A DNA stretch of 64,000 bases from Neopestalotiopsis rosae (taxonomy: Eukaryota > Ascomycota > Sordariomycetes > Amphisphaeriales > Sporocadaceae). The translations under genes were made by a program, and so were the position numbers. Below the pieces are notes generated by a model. It worked only from the letters and a program-made list of their open reading frames with translations. It did no database searches and had not been told where the DNA came from. Location of the stretch: NCBI GenBank assembly GCA_023078685.1, contig JALGAS010000003.1, forward strand, positions 4,092,001-4,156,000, given 5' to 3'. Position 1 is the first letter of the stretch. Each line of letters begins with the position of its first letter. This document shows, piece after piece, positions 31,801 through 41,892 of the stretch.

Positions 31801-34296
31801 ATGTCTACCGTCAGCAAGGACAGCGGCAGTAGCAAGAAAGGAAAGGAGACAACAAAGGCCACTCAGGAACAGACACCCCAAGAATCCCCCACTCAAGCTA
31901 TGAGTATTGACTCCGATGGAGACGACGACTTCGAAGTCTCCAAGGAACAGTACGAAAGCATTCTTCGGGAAATCAAGCGACTCCAGCGAGAGGAGGATCG
32001 CAAGGCCAAACTCATTCAGGAACTCCAGGATTCCAACACCGCTATGCGAGGAGCAGCCAACATCATCACCACGCCAATCCAGAAGACTGATGGGCTCAAG
32101 TTCAACACTCCCGCACCTTATGATGGAACGCCTGGAGGGCTCAAAGGATACCTTGCCCAAGTCCGCGCCTATCACTCCTTCCACATGGGAAGCTTCCAGA
32201 ATGACCTTCAGAGGATCGTTCACGCAGCATCCTTCTTGAAAGGACGCGCCCTCGCGTGGTTCGAACCATACCTCTCTGAAGCAAGCGAACATGGATGGAT
32301 GTTGAGCCAGTGCAAGGCAGAGACACAGAAGATCTTCGGAACCTATGCCGGATTCGAAGAAGCACTCAAATCACTATTCCAAGATCCTGACGAGAAGAGA
32401 CAAGCCGAACGAGAACTTGAGAACCTCAAGCAGAAAGCATCCGCGTCAGTATACACTGCAGAATTCAAGCGGATCACCGCTCGCATGGACTGCACCGACG
32501 ACACACGCATCATGCTATACTATCAAGGTCTCAAGGAAGAAGTCAAGGATGAGATCAGTAGGATCTTGTACCTACCTACCGACTTCACCCAGTACGCGGA
32601 ACTTGTGGTACGCATTGACAACCAACTATACGCTCGACGGTCTGAAAAGAAACAAACCCCGAAATACCAGAGCCGTACCACCGCCAACATGGGAAGACCC
32701 CGACAAAACGGATATAACAACCGAAACCGCGACTGGAAGAACAAGACGTCATACGGACAACACAGCGGACCCATGGACCTTGACGCTACCCAGCGAAAGG
32801 ACAAATCCAAGGTCAAGTGCTACAACTGCGGGAAAATGGGACACTACGCGAGCGAGTGCAACCAACCAAAGAAACTGGGATTTAAACCAGTGCCAGAGGG
32901 CAAGAAGCAGATCTACAGCACCAAGCGAGAAGAAGTACCCCACGACTCTCTCTCCTGGACGGCGTGCTACGACGACGAATGTCGAACGCATAAATCCAGC
33001 AAGCGAGACAGTGGATGGTACCCCAAGCAACCAAGAACCCTAGCCGCCGCGACGCGCCTGGGAAGGAATGTCCACATCGGATCAGAAGGACAACTGGTAG
33101 ACAGCGATAGCGACACTATCGGCAGCGCTTCAGAGAACGAAGGCTACCACCAAGTCAGAGAAGCAGAACAACAGCTTCGACAGCAACAAACGACCCCATC
33201 TGTGGACGACACTAGCAGCGATGAGGAGGATACCTACGAACCCATGGACACCGACTACAAGGGAAGAAGGGAACTCATCACGAAACTAGAAACCTCCACT
33301 AGGGATGAACTCGAACGGGAATTCAGACAAACCCGACGAATCGACACCAATGCCCAGTTTACTCTCTCTGCCGTGGAGATGTACGGCACGGGGCAACAAC
33401 TAGCAGAAATCCTCCAGAAAACCACCGACACCCCATGGGAGCAGAGAACCCCGGGAGCCAAATTTGGAGACGACCCCCGACTCAGCATCAAGCACCCTCA
33501 GCACCACCAGATCGCGTGGGTAGGATGCATCGACCCGGGATGCGACGAACACCTTGAAAACAAAACATCTCAAGGAGTATTCCCACTACGAATGGGAAAA
33601 GACGCCATTTGCTACCCCCATCTAGCTGAGCACGCAGGAAAGGCAGAAGTAAGCTACTGCGACGCACGAGGATATGTCGTACTTGCTTTGCACCCTAGAC
33701 CACCGCAGTGCTCGATCAACGAGAAAAAACCATGGTGGACATGCCCACAGGATGACTGCATACGCCATATGCAAAACAAAGCAGAAGCATGGAAACGCAT
33801 CAGAGACCTGAGAATATCAGGAAAGCTCAAGATTGAACCAGTGGAAGAAACTTTCGATGTCCGGAACGTAATGAATACCACCCGGAAAGAACCTCCACAG
33901 CCACTCCGACACACGGTCACCATGATATCCGAAGAAACCAACGAACAAATCAAGAAGACATTCACATTACCCCAGCAACCAACGAAGGAAGAACCTTCGC
34001 AGAAAGAATTCAACGATAAACTAGCCCAGCTTGAGGCACGATATCAAGAGGAAGGACAAGAGAAGCCACCCTCTTGGGAACTTCGGATAGAAGCATTGAA
34101 TGAGCTAGCAAGAGAGCTACGCTCACCCAGACAAACCCCTGGAACGCAGGACGAAGACACAGGCGACGCACACTACCGCCAGAAGAGAAATGAGACCCGA
34201 GAACAAAGGGATCAACGGATACTCACCAGCGCCGAGAAGCGACGCGCCAACAGACGAATCAACAAGGATTCGGGAAACGACCTGGACCACTTTTAA
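31801..34296 (+). CDS. gag: Element A Gag, long form with zinc knuckle and three W-C-C-H modules
   Basis: 831 residues, much longer than most Ty3/gypsy Gag proteins. Residues about 45-80 are a coiled coil, and about 100-280 are the capsid-type region (FLKGRALAWFEPYL, EFKRITARMDCTDD, YYQGLKEEVKDEI). A CCHC zinc knuckle lies at 340-353 (CYNCGKMGHYASEC). The C-terminal half has three copies of W-x2-C-x4-C-x2-H: residues 386-397 (WTACYDDECRTH), 573-584 (WVGCIDPGCDEH) and 645-656 (WWTCPQDDCIRH), each with one or more His upstream. The long acidic linkers between them and the basic C-terminus look disordered. Gag packages the element RNA into virus-like particles. The function of the triple module is unknown; metal binding is inferred. 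Confidence 0.92.
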   Translation: MSTVSKDSGSSKKGKETTKATQEQTPQESPTQAMSIDSDGDDDFEVSKEQYESILREIKRLQREEDRKAKLIQELQDSNTAMRGAANIITTPIQKTDGLKFNTPAPYDGTPGGLKGYLAQVRAYHSFHMGSFQNDLQRIVHAASFLKGRALAWFEPYLSEASEHGWMLSQCKAETQKIFGTYAGFEEALKSLFQDPDEKRQAERELENLKQKASASVYTAEFKRITARMDCTDDTRIMLYYQGLKEEVKDEISRILYLPTDFTQYAELVVRIDNQLYARRSEKKQTPKYQSRTTANMGRPRQNGYNNRNRDWKNKTSYGQHSGPMDLDATQRKDKSKVKCYNCGKMGHYASECNQPKKLGFKPVPEGKKQIYSTKREEVPHDSLSWTACYDDECRTHKSSKRDSGWYPKQPRTLAAATRLGRNVHIGSEGQLVDSDSDTIGSASENEGYHQVREAEQQLRQQQTTPSVDDTSSDEEDTYEPMDTDYKGRRELITKLETSTRDELEREFRQTRRIDTNAQFTLSAVEMYGTGQQLAEILQKTTDTPWEQRTPGAKFGDDPRLSIKHPQHHQIAWVGCIDPGCDEHLENKTSQGVFPLRMGKDAICYPHLAEHAGKAEVSYCDARGYVVLALHPRPPQCSINEKKPWWTCPQDDCIRHMQNKAEAWKRIRDLRISGKLKIEPVEETFDVRNVMNTTRKEPPQPLRHTVTMISEETNEQIKKTFTLPQQPTKEEPSQKEFNDKLAQLEARYQEEGQEKPPSWELRIEALNELARELRSPRQTPGTQDEDTGDAHYRQKRNETREQRDQRILTSAEKRRANRRINKDSGNDLDHF

Positions 34297-34385
34297 AGAG
34301 GCAAAAGCGGTCCACCACAGAAAGGTCCATCTGTGCCACCAACGGCACCAAGCTACACGATCACCTAACGATCCCGATCAGGATC

Positions 34386-37300
34386 ATGAACCAAGAAATA
34401 CGAGCCCTGGTAGACACGGGAGCTCAAGGAATTTTTATCTCCCCAAGAATCGTCAATAAACTTAAGGTACCATGGAAATGGAAGAAGACGCCCTACACAC
34501 TCAACACTGTTGATGGACAACCTATATCTTATGGAGATGGAATTGTTGACATGGAGACTGCGCATATTCAAGTCTACATCCAAGACCATAAGGAGGAACT
34601 CACGTGCGACATCACAGAAATCACGGACTACGATGTAGTCCTAGGGATAACCTGGTTGAAGGAGAGCTGTCCCCGAGTGAACTGGAAAACAGGCCAATTC
34701 CAGTGGGATTTACCAGGAATAGAGTCAGCCCCTGAGGAGAGTTTGAAGAACAAACCCTCAAGCGACCCTGAGACACTTGGATTTTACCTTATGACCAAGC
34801 ATGTCAAGCCGAAACTCGACACTGTAGTACCCGAAGAGTACCAAGAGTTCAGCGACCTGTTCAGCGGAGTGCTGAAAACAGGATTACCAAAGCACACAAG
34901 ATACGACCATGAAATACCCCTCCAGGAAGGAAAGGAACCCCATTTCATGCCGACATACCCAGTAAAACCTCAGCATGAGGAAGCGTTGAAAGAATACCTC
35001 AACGACATGACCCAGAAAGGATGGATTACAGAATCCACCTCACCAGCAGGATACCCTATACTTTTCGTACCCAAGAAAAGCAAAGACGGGAAACCCAAAT
35101 GGAGACCTTGCATCGACTATCGCAAGCTTAACGATATCACGATCAAGAACCGATACCCCCTTCCTTTGATCAAGGACCTACGCGACAAGTTGCACGGAGC
35201 CAAGTGGTTTACGGCCCTAGACTTGCCCAATGCGTACGGATTGATCAGAATTAAGGAAGGAGAAGAATGGAAGACCGCATTCCGTTGCAAATACGGACAT
35301 TTCGAATACAAGGTTATGCCTTTCGGCCTAACCAACGCACCAGCAAGTTTTCAAAACATGATCAACGATGTCCTTCGGGAATACCTCGACAAGTTCGTAG
35401 TAGTATATCTCGATGATATACTCATCTACTCCAAAGACCTCGAAGAACACAAGCAACATGTCAAAATAGTGTTACAGAAACTGCAGGACGCGAACCTGCT
35501 AGTCAACCCCGAGAAAAGCGAATTCCATAAGAAAGAAGTCACCTTCGTAGGATACGTCGTATCCCCCGGAGAAGTCAAAATGGAACCATCCAAGATTGCA
35601 GCAGTAAGAGACTGGCCTACCCCGAAAACGGTAACAGAAGTCAGATCCTTCTTAGGACTCGTAAACTTCTACCGAATGTTCATCAGGAACCTCGGAGGCA
35701 TAGCCGCACCTCTCACGCACCTGACGAAAAAGGATGTACCCTTCATTTGGACAACCAAGGAACAAGAAACGTTCGAACAAATCAAGGAAGCCATTACGGA
35801 TGAACCAGTAATGCGCATGGCAGACCCAGAACGGGAGTTCGAAGTCGAGACAGATGCCTCGGACTACGCCATGGGTGGACAGCTCACACAAAAGGACGAC
35901 AATGGGAAACCACACCCTGTCGCCTTCTACAGCAAGAAGTTCACCAAGGAACAACTCAACTACCAGATCCATGACAAGGAACTAATGGCAATTATCGAAG
36001 CCTTCAAGGAATGGAGACACTATCTTAGTGGAACCAACTACAAGGTCCAAGTCTACACCGATCACAAGAACCTCGCCTCGTTCACAACCAGCAAAGAACT
36101 CAACAAGCGACAAATCAGATGGGCAGAGTTCTTGGCAGACTTCAACTTCGAAATCAGCTATCGAAGAGGAACTGAAAACGGAAGAGCCGATGCGCTCAGC
36201 CGACGACCAGATCATTATCAGGATACGCCCAAGGAGGCACACACCCTTTTTACCATGGAAGAAAACGGGAAACTGGTCCCGACCATGAATCTCTATGCAA
36301 CCATGAGCATAACCAACCATAACAGCTGGACGGAACGCATGACTAAGTGCCCAGATCCAGATGACAACCTAGTAGGGAGACACGATCCCAGCCAACAGCA
36401 CTATAACGGGAAGATCAAAATCAAGGAACCACTACTCCAAGAGCTAATCAAAGATTACCACGAGTCACCGACTAGTGGACACCAAGGAGTGTTCAAGACA
36501 ACCAAGCGAATCCAACAACACTTCGATTACCCACAGCTGCGGAAACACGTCAGCAACATCATCAAGGAATGCGATTTATGCAATAAGGCAAAATCAGCAC
36601 GACACAAGCAATATGGACAGTTGCAACCCATACCGCCACCAGACAGAGCATGGAAATCTATCGCTCTAGACTTCATCGTGAAGCTACCACTATCAAGGGA
36701 ACCCTTAACTGGAGTATTCTACGATAGCATCCTAGTATTCACCGAACGACTCACGAAGTACGCATACTTCCTCCCATACAAGGAAGCAAGTAACGCAGAA
36801 GAATTGGCATACACCTTCCTACGGACGATCGCCAGCAGACACGGATTACCAGACGAAATCATCTCCGATCGAGACAAGCTATTCACATCGAATTTCTGGA
36901 AATCACTCATCAGTCAGTTAGGATGCAATCACAAGTTATCCACCGCCTTTCACCCACAAACCGATGGACAAACAGAACGAGCCAACCAAGTACTCGAAGA
37001 ATACCTCAGATGCTATGTCAATCATCAGCAAGACAATTGGGTCACACTATTGCCACTTGCGGAGTTTGCATACAACAGTGCAGTACGAGAACCCACCGGA
37101 ATGTCACCGTTCTACGCCAATTACGGCTTCGAACCCGACATCACCAAAGAACCAATCAGAGGAAAAGGACTTGCACCACACGCCATTCAGCGTGTAGACC
37201 AGCTCAAACACCTGCAAGCACAACTCCAGAAAGACCTTATCATGGCCCAAAGCAAGACCAAAGAAAGACATGATAGGAAGAAGATTGAGGGACCAATCTT

Positions 37301-37760
37301 TGCGGAGGGAGACAAAGTCTACCTTCTACGCAAGAACATCAAAACCAAGCGACCAAGCGACAAACTCGACTTCAAGAAACTCGGAGCATTCATAATCGAG
37401 AAGAAGATCTCGGATGTCAATTACCGTCTCAAGTTACCAAAAACTATGAGAAACCACCGAACCTTCCATATCTCATTGCTAGAGCCAGCACCAAAGAACG
37501 CTAAAGTCGACGAAACGCTAGAAACAGAACCCGATCAGCAAGAATACGTCGTTGAGGAAATCATCGACCATAAGAAAGTCGGACGGGGATACCAATTCCA
37601 CGTTAAATGGAAAGACTACCCACCTGAGGAAAACACTTGGGAACCTAGGAAGCATGTTGAGGGCTGCGCCGCTCTTGACCAGTATCTCCGGTCTCAACAA
37701 GAGGACCAAGATCTACAAAATCACTTCCGAAACCAAGTGAAGACCAATCCACCTCGTTAG
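34386..37760 (+). CDS. pol: Element A Pol: protease, RT, RNase H, integrase with chromodomain
   Basis: 1124 residues from the first ATG. Order: aspartic protease (LVDTGAQG, Asp10), reverse transcriptase with YLDD at 341-344, RNase H (ETDASDYA Asp490, DKEL, YTDHKNL), integrase zinc domain (His691, His699, Cys729, Cys732), integrase core with Asp762, Asp828 and Glu864 (the last two 35 residues apart, D-D35-E), GPY/F-like segment, and a C-terminal chromodomain at about 1054-1101 (YVVEEII, FHVKWKDYPPEENTWEP). The chromodomain places it among the chromoviruses, whose integrases can target modified heterochromatin. The frame stays open upstream of the ATG and overlaps the end of gag by at least 90 bases in the -1 frame, so frameshifting or reinitiation is possible. 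All catalytic residues are present. Confidence 0.95.
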   Translation: MNQEIRALVDTGAQGIFISPRIVNKLKVPWKWKKTPYTLNTVDGQPISYGDGIVDMETAHIQVYIQDHKEELTCDITEITDYDVVLGITWLKESCPRVNWKTGQFQWDLPGIESAPEESLKNKPSSDPETLGFYLMTKHVKPKLDTVVPEEYQEFSDLFSGVLKTGLPKHTRYDHEIPLQEGKEPHFMPTYPVKPQHEEALKEYLNDMTQKGWITESTSPAGYPILFVPKKSKDGKPKWRPCIDYRKLNDITIKNRYPLPLIKDLRDKLHGAKWFTALDLPNAYGLIRIKEGEEWKTAFRCKYGHFEYKVMPFGLTNAPASFQNMINDVLREYLDKFVVVYLDDILIYSKDLEEHKQHVKIVLQKLQDANLLVNPEKSEFHKKEVTFVGYVVSPGEVKMEPSKIAAVRDWPTPKTVTEVRSFLGLVNFYRMFIRNLGGIAAPLTHLTKKDVPFIWTTKEQETFEQIKEAITDEPVMRMADPEREFEVETDASDYAMGGQLTQKDDNGKPHPVAFYSKKFTKEQLNYQIHDKELMAIIEAFKEWRHYLSGTNYKVQVYTDHKNLASFTTSKELNKRQIRWAEFLADFNFEISYRRGTENGRADALSRRPDHYQDTPKEAHTLFTMEENGKLVPTMNLYATMSITNHNSWTERMTKCPDPDDNLVGRHDPSQQHYNGKIKIKEPLLQELIKDYHESPTSGHQGVFKTTKRIQQHFDYPQLRKHVSNIIKECDLCNKAKSARHKQYGQLQPIPPPDRAWKSIALDFIVKLPLSREPLTGVFYDSILVFTERLTKYAYFLPYKEASNAEELAYTFLRTIASRHGLPDEIISDRDKLFTSNFWKSLISQLGCNHKLSTAFHPQTDGQTERANQVLEEYLRCYVNHQQDNWVTLLPLAEFAYNSAVREPTGMSPFYANYGFEPDITKEPIRGKGLAPHAIQRVDQLKHLQAQLQKDLIMAQSKTKERHDRKKIEGPIFAEGDKVYLLRKNIKTKRPSDKLDFKKLGAFIIEKKISDVNYRLKLPKTMRNHRTFHISLLEPAPKNAKVDETLETEPDQQEYVVEEIIDHKKVGRGYQFHVKWKDYPPEENTWEPRKHVEGCAALDQYLRSQQEDQDLQNHFRNQVKTNPPR

Positions 37761-38265
37761 AAACCCCCATAGACTGAAGGTCCTCCACCACGAAGTGCTC
37801 GTGGCTATCCAAGGCAGGCAACAGACCATCCTCCTTGTCCAGCTCCTCCATTCCTCGCTGGAACAACTCGGACCCCTTCGCCTTCGCACGAGCACGGATC
37901 TTTCGGATACGAGATAACCGACCAGCAGCAGCGGCTAAAGAAGACTGAAGTTCTGCCATCTTCTCGTGAAGAGCCAGCAGATCATCACTAGCTTCCTCTT
38001 CCTCCTTCTCCAACTTCTGTTGCTGATCCAACACCTTTCGGAGAGAAGACGCTACCAGAACACCATCGCACTTCCGAGTCGGATGACGGATGCACTCCAG
38101 ACATCGATTCGACCTTTCCTCCGACATGACGCAAGTCGTCTTATTTTTCCAGCAAGGCGTGCAAGGCATATCGGCAGCACGACCGTTCTTTTTCACAAAT
38201 TCCAAAAGGTTTAAGCGCTCGAGTGTTTTACGAGCAGGGACTGAAGGATCTGACATGATGAGCAC
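37645..38265 (-). CDS. Element A antisense ORF: Zn(II)2Cys6-type cluster plus coiled coil
   Basis: 206 residues on the strand opposite gag-pol, starting 128 bases inside the 3' LTR and overlapping the last 116 bases of pol. Cysteines 35, 38, 45, 55, 58 and 66 have the spacing C-x2-C-x6-C-x9-C-x2-C-x7-C, exactly the Gal4-type binuclear cluster, with basic residues between. Residues about 76-118 form a heptad-rich coiled coil (VLDQQQKLEKEEEEASDDLL), the usual dimerisation element after such clusters. A basic patch follows (RKIRARAKAKG), then an acidic tail (EDGLLPALDSHEHFVVEDL) resembling an activation region. The start is either MLI or Met4. It is identical in element B and recognisable in decayed element C. 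A DNA-binding regulator is inferred. Transcription would have to start in or near the 3' LTR on the minus strand. Confidence 0.75.
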   Translation of the reverse strand: MLIMSDPSVPARKTLERLNLLEFVKKNGRAADMPCTPCWKNKTTCVMSEERSNRCLECIRHPTRKCDGVLVASSLRKVLDQQQKLEKEEEEASDDLLALHEKMAELQSSLAAAAGRLSRIRKIRARAKAKGSELFQRGMEELDKEDGLLPALDSHEHFVVEDLQSMGVSNEVDWSSLGFGSDFVDLGPLVETGDTGQERRSPQHAS

Positions 38266-38377
38266 CCATCACAAGGAAAGCAAGAAGGGAAGGATATGGA
38301 AGGGAACTTAAGGGACACGGCACAGATGGGGACGCGACCTACTTATGCGGCCTAAGTCTTTCGAGGACAAAAGACAT

Positions 38378-38388
38378 GGAGAAGGGAG
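38378..38388 (+). promoter_or_regulatory. Polypurine tract of element A
   Basis: GGAGAAGGGAG ends four bases before the 3' LTR, the position expected for the plus-strand primer. Confidence 0.65.
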
Positions 38389-38392
38389 CTGA

Positions 38393-38904
38393 TGTTACGA
38401 ACATGCACCCTTGCAGAAGGACAAACAACTGTGTTGGCGCTTAAGAAGGTATGCTGCGGGGCAGTGACCACGGCCCTGGCCAAAAGACCCAGCCACCCCC
38501 GCCAGCTGTCAACAAGTGTTGACAGGATCATGGCCTTGGCAATGATCCATTGGCATGGATCACAAGGATCATTGTGATCCATAAGATCCAAGAACAAAGG
38601 GGATCATACTTGTTGGTATGATCCAAGCAAACATCAGTGAGGGAATGAATGGATATATTAGGGAGGGATTTCCTACGGTTACATAGACAGTCATTACCTC
38701 AGTGATCAATCTAAGCATCTATCTTACCCATAGGTGAAGCATTCAATACGCTTTGACGACTACACTTGTGAATCATTTCAGGACCACCATCTTCAGTTAC
38801 TCATTGCTCAGTTCAGTATCTTGGCTAGCGTTCCCTGTTAGCATAAACCCCCAACACCTCTTATACTCAGGTTTATTCTAGAAACCCGTAGTATAGTCGT
38901 TACA
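38393..38904 (+). repeat. Element A 3' LTR
   Basis: 512 bp and, by reading, identical to the 5' LTR, which indicates recent insertion. It is followed by the duplicated CGGCG. Confidence 0.95.
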
Positions 38905-40632
38905 CGGCGCAGCCCTTAATATGCTTCCTAAGTTCCTAAGTGTTTTCTTTAGGTGGGTAATCTTTCCATTTAACGTGGAACTGGTATCCTCGCCCGATTT
39001 TCTTATAGTCGATAATCTTTTCGATAATATACTTTTGCTAATTTAGTTCTATTTCTAGCGTTTCGTCGATTTTAGCGTCTTTTAGTGCTGGTTTTAGCAA
39101 TAAAATATAGAAGGTTCGGTGGTTCCTTATAATTTTTAGTAACTTAAGTCGATAATTAATATCCGAGATCTTTTTCTCGATTATAAATGCTCCGAGCTTT
39201 TTAAAGTCGAGTTTATCGCTTGGTCGTTTTATTTTAATATTTTTGCGTAAAAGGTAAACTTTATTTCCCTCCGCAAAAATTGGTTCCTTAATCTTCTTTT
39301 TATCGTAGTATTTTTTAGTTTTATTTTGCAGAATAATAAAATCCTTTTAGAGTTTGGCTTGCAGTTCCTTGAGTTATCCTATATTCTCGATCGCATATAG
39401 TGCAAGTTCCTTTCCTTTTAAGGGTTCTTTTATAATATCTGGTTCGTAGCCGTAATTGGCGTAGAATAGTAACATTCTTATGGGTTCTCGTACTGCACTA
39501 TTATACGCGAATTGCGCAAGTGGCAATAGTGTGACCCAATTATTTTGCTAGTAATTAACGTAGCATCGTAAATATTTTTTAAATATCTGATTTGCTCGTT
39601 TTGTTTATCCGTTTGTTTATGGATGATAAGCCGTGGATAGCTTGTGGTTGCATCCTAACTGGCTAATAAATGACTTCCAGAATTTCGATATAAATAGCTT
39701 ATCTCGGTTTAAGATGATCTCGTCCGGTAATCCGTGTTTGCTAGCTATTTCTCGGAAGAACGTATAGGCTAAATCTTTTGCGTTATTGGCTTCCTTATAT
39801 GGAAGGAAGTAGGCATATTTGGTAAGTCGCTCTATAAATACCAGGATGCTATCGTAAAGCACTCTAATTAAAGATTCTTTCGATAGTGGTAATTTCACAA
39901 TAAAATCTAAAGCAATAGATTTCCATGCTTTATCTGGCGGTAGTATGGGTTGCAGTTCTCTATATTGTTTGTATCTGGCGGCCTTAGCTTTATTGCATAA
40001 GTCGCACTTTTTAATAATATCGGTAGTCCTTTTCTTAAGGTCTGCGCAATCGAAGTATTGTCGGATCCGATTGGTTATCTTGAAAATGCCCTAGTATCTA
40101 ATAGCTGGCATAGTGTAAAAGTCCGTGATAAGTTCGTCACGGAGTTCTTCCGGTATCTCGAGTTTTCCGTGGAACAACGGCGGTATAGGGTTTCCATTAA
40201 TAATTCGATCCGTCCAATTATTCTTATTAGTAACCCTAGTTATAGCGTAAAGGGTTATCGTGGGAATAAGGTTCCCGTTTTCTCCTTTAATAAAGAGGGT
40301 ATATGCTTTTTTGGGCACCTCCTAATAATAATCCGGCCGGCGACTGAGTGCGTCGGCTCGTCTATTCTTAAATTTTTTTCGGTAGCTAATTTCGAAGTTA
40401 AAGTCTGCTAAAAATTCTGCCTATCTAATTTATCGTTTATTAAATTCCTTACTAATGGTGAATAAGGCGAGATTCTTGTGGTCGGTATAGACTTGAACTT
40501 TATAGTTGGTTCCGCTGAGGTAGTGTCTCTATTCTCGGAATGCTTTAATGATTGCTATTAATTCCTTATCGTGGATTTGGTAATTAAATTGCTCCTTAAT
40601 AAACTTCTTAGAATAGAAGGCTATAGGGTGTA
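38905..40632 (-). pseudogene. Element C pol remnant: integrase and RNase H part
   Basis: Minus-strand Pol sequence with many RIP stops, aligned to the pol 3' two-fifths of A and B. A 93-codon open piece (39617-39898) retains integrase core text such as LTKYAYFLPYKEAN and GLPDEIILNRDKLF. Another (40091-40318) matches the RNase H-integrase linker. It is bounded by element A on the left and element B on the right; the remainder lies left of A and right of B. Confidence 0.85.
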
Positions 40633-41144
40633 TGTAACGACTATACTACGGGTTTCTAGAATAAACCTGAGTATAAGAGGTGTTGGGGGTTTATGCTAAC
40701 AGGGAACGCTAGCCAAGATACTGAACTGAGCAATGAGTAACTGAAGATGGTGGTCCTGAAATGATTCACAAGTGTAGTCGTCAAAGCGTATTGAATGCTT
40801 CACCTATGGGTAAGATAGATGCTTAGATTGATCACTGAGGTAATGACTGTCTATGTAACCGTAGGAAATCCCTCCCTAATATATCCATTCATTCCCTCAC
40901 TGATGTTTGCTTGGATCATACCAACAAGTATGATCCCCTTTGTTCTTGGATCTTATGGATCACAATGATCCTTGTGATCCATGCCAATGGATCATTGCCA
41001 AGGCCATGATCCTGTCAACACTTGTTGACAGCTGGCGGGGGTGGCTGGGTCTTTTGGCCAGGGCCGTGGTCACTGCCCCGCAGCATACCTTCTTAAGCGC
41101 CAACACAGTTGTTTGTCCTTCTGCAAGGGTGCATGTTCGTAACA
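40633..41144 (-). repeat. Element B 3' LTR (left)
   Basis: 512 bp, the reverse complement of the element A LTR, including the inverted-repeat array. Confidence 0.95.
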
Positions 41145-41271
41145 TCAGCTCCCTTCTCCATGTCTTTTGTCCTCGAAAGACTTAGGCCGCATAAGTAGGT
41201 CGCGTCCCCATCTGTGCCGTGTCCCTTAAGTTCCCTTCCATATCCTTCCCTTCTTGCTTTCCTTGTGATGG

Positions 41272-41892
41272 GTGCTCATCATGTCAGATCCTTCAGTCCC
41301 TGCTCGTAAAACACTCGAGCGCTTAAACCTTTTGGAATTTGTGAAAAAGAACGGTCGTGCTGCCGATATGCCTTGCACGCCTTGCTGGAAAAATAAGACG
41401 ACTTGCGTCATGTCGGAGGAAAGGTCGAATCGATGTCTGGAGTGCATCCGTCATCCGACTCGGAAGTGCGATGGTGTTCTGGTAGCGTCTTCTCTCCGAA
41501 AGGTGTTGGATCAGCAACAGAAGTTGGAGAAGGAGGAAGAGGAAGCTAGTGATGATCTGCTGGCTCTTCACGAGAAGATGGCAGAACTTCAGTCTTCTTT
41601 AGCCGCTGCTGCTGGTCGGTTATCTCGTATCCGAAAGATCCGTGCTCGTGCGAAGGCGAAGGGGTCCGAGTTGTTCCAGCGAGGAATGGAGGAGCTGGAC
41701 AAGGAGGATGGTCTGTTGCCTGCCTTGGATAGCCACGAGCACTTCGTGGTGGAGGACCTTCAGTCTATGGGGGTTTCTAACGAGGTGGATTGGTCTTCAC
41801 TTGGTTTCGGAAGTGATTTTGTAGATCTTGGTCCTCTTGTTGAGACCGGAGATACTGGTCAAGAGCGGCGCAGCCCTCAACATGCTTCCTAG
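41272..41892 (+). CDS. Element B antisense Zn(II)2Cys6-type ORF
   Basis: 206 residues, the same as the element A protein, with the six-cysteine cluster and coiled coil intact. It lies 128 bases inside the left LTR and overlaps the 3' end of the B pol gene antisense. Because pol is broken in B and this frame is not, B could still supply this protein. Confidence 0.75.
   Translation: MLIMSDPSVPARKTLERLNLLEFVKKNGRAADMPCTPCWKNKTTCVMSEERSNRCLECIRHPTRKCDGVLVASSLRKVLDQQQKLEKEEEEASDDLLALHEKMAELQSSLAAAAGRLSRIRKIRARAKAKGSELFQRGMEELDKEDGLLPALDSHEHFVVEDLQSMGVSNEVDWSSLGFGSDFVDLGPLVETGDTGQERRSPQHAS

Larger units (their letters stand above)
31230..38904 (+). mobile_element. Element A: intact Ty3/gypsy chromovirus
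   Basis: 7675 bp, with two 512-bp LTRs that appear identical (31230-31741 and 38393-38904), TG...CA ends and near-palindromic tips (TGTTACGA/TCGTTACA). The 5-bp duplication CGGCG sits at 31225-31229 and 38905-38909. Gag, pol and antisense ORF are all open, and there is no sign of RIP. It inserted into the integrase-chromodomain coding region of element C. Its frames are the same as those of element B. Confidence 0.95.

Noticed and set aside
34292..34298. TTTAAAG as a -1 slippery site at the gag end
   Set aside because: Its codon phase is that of pol, not gag, so it cannot work in the classical way.
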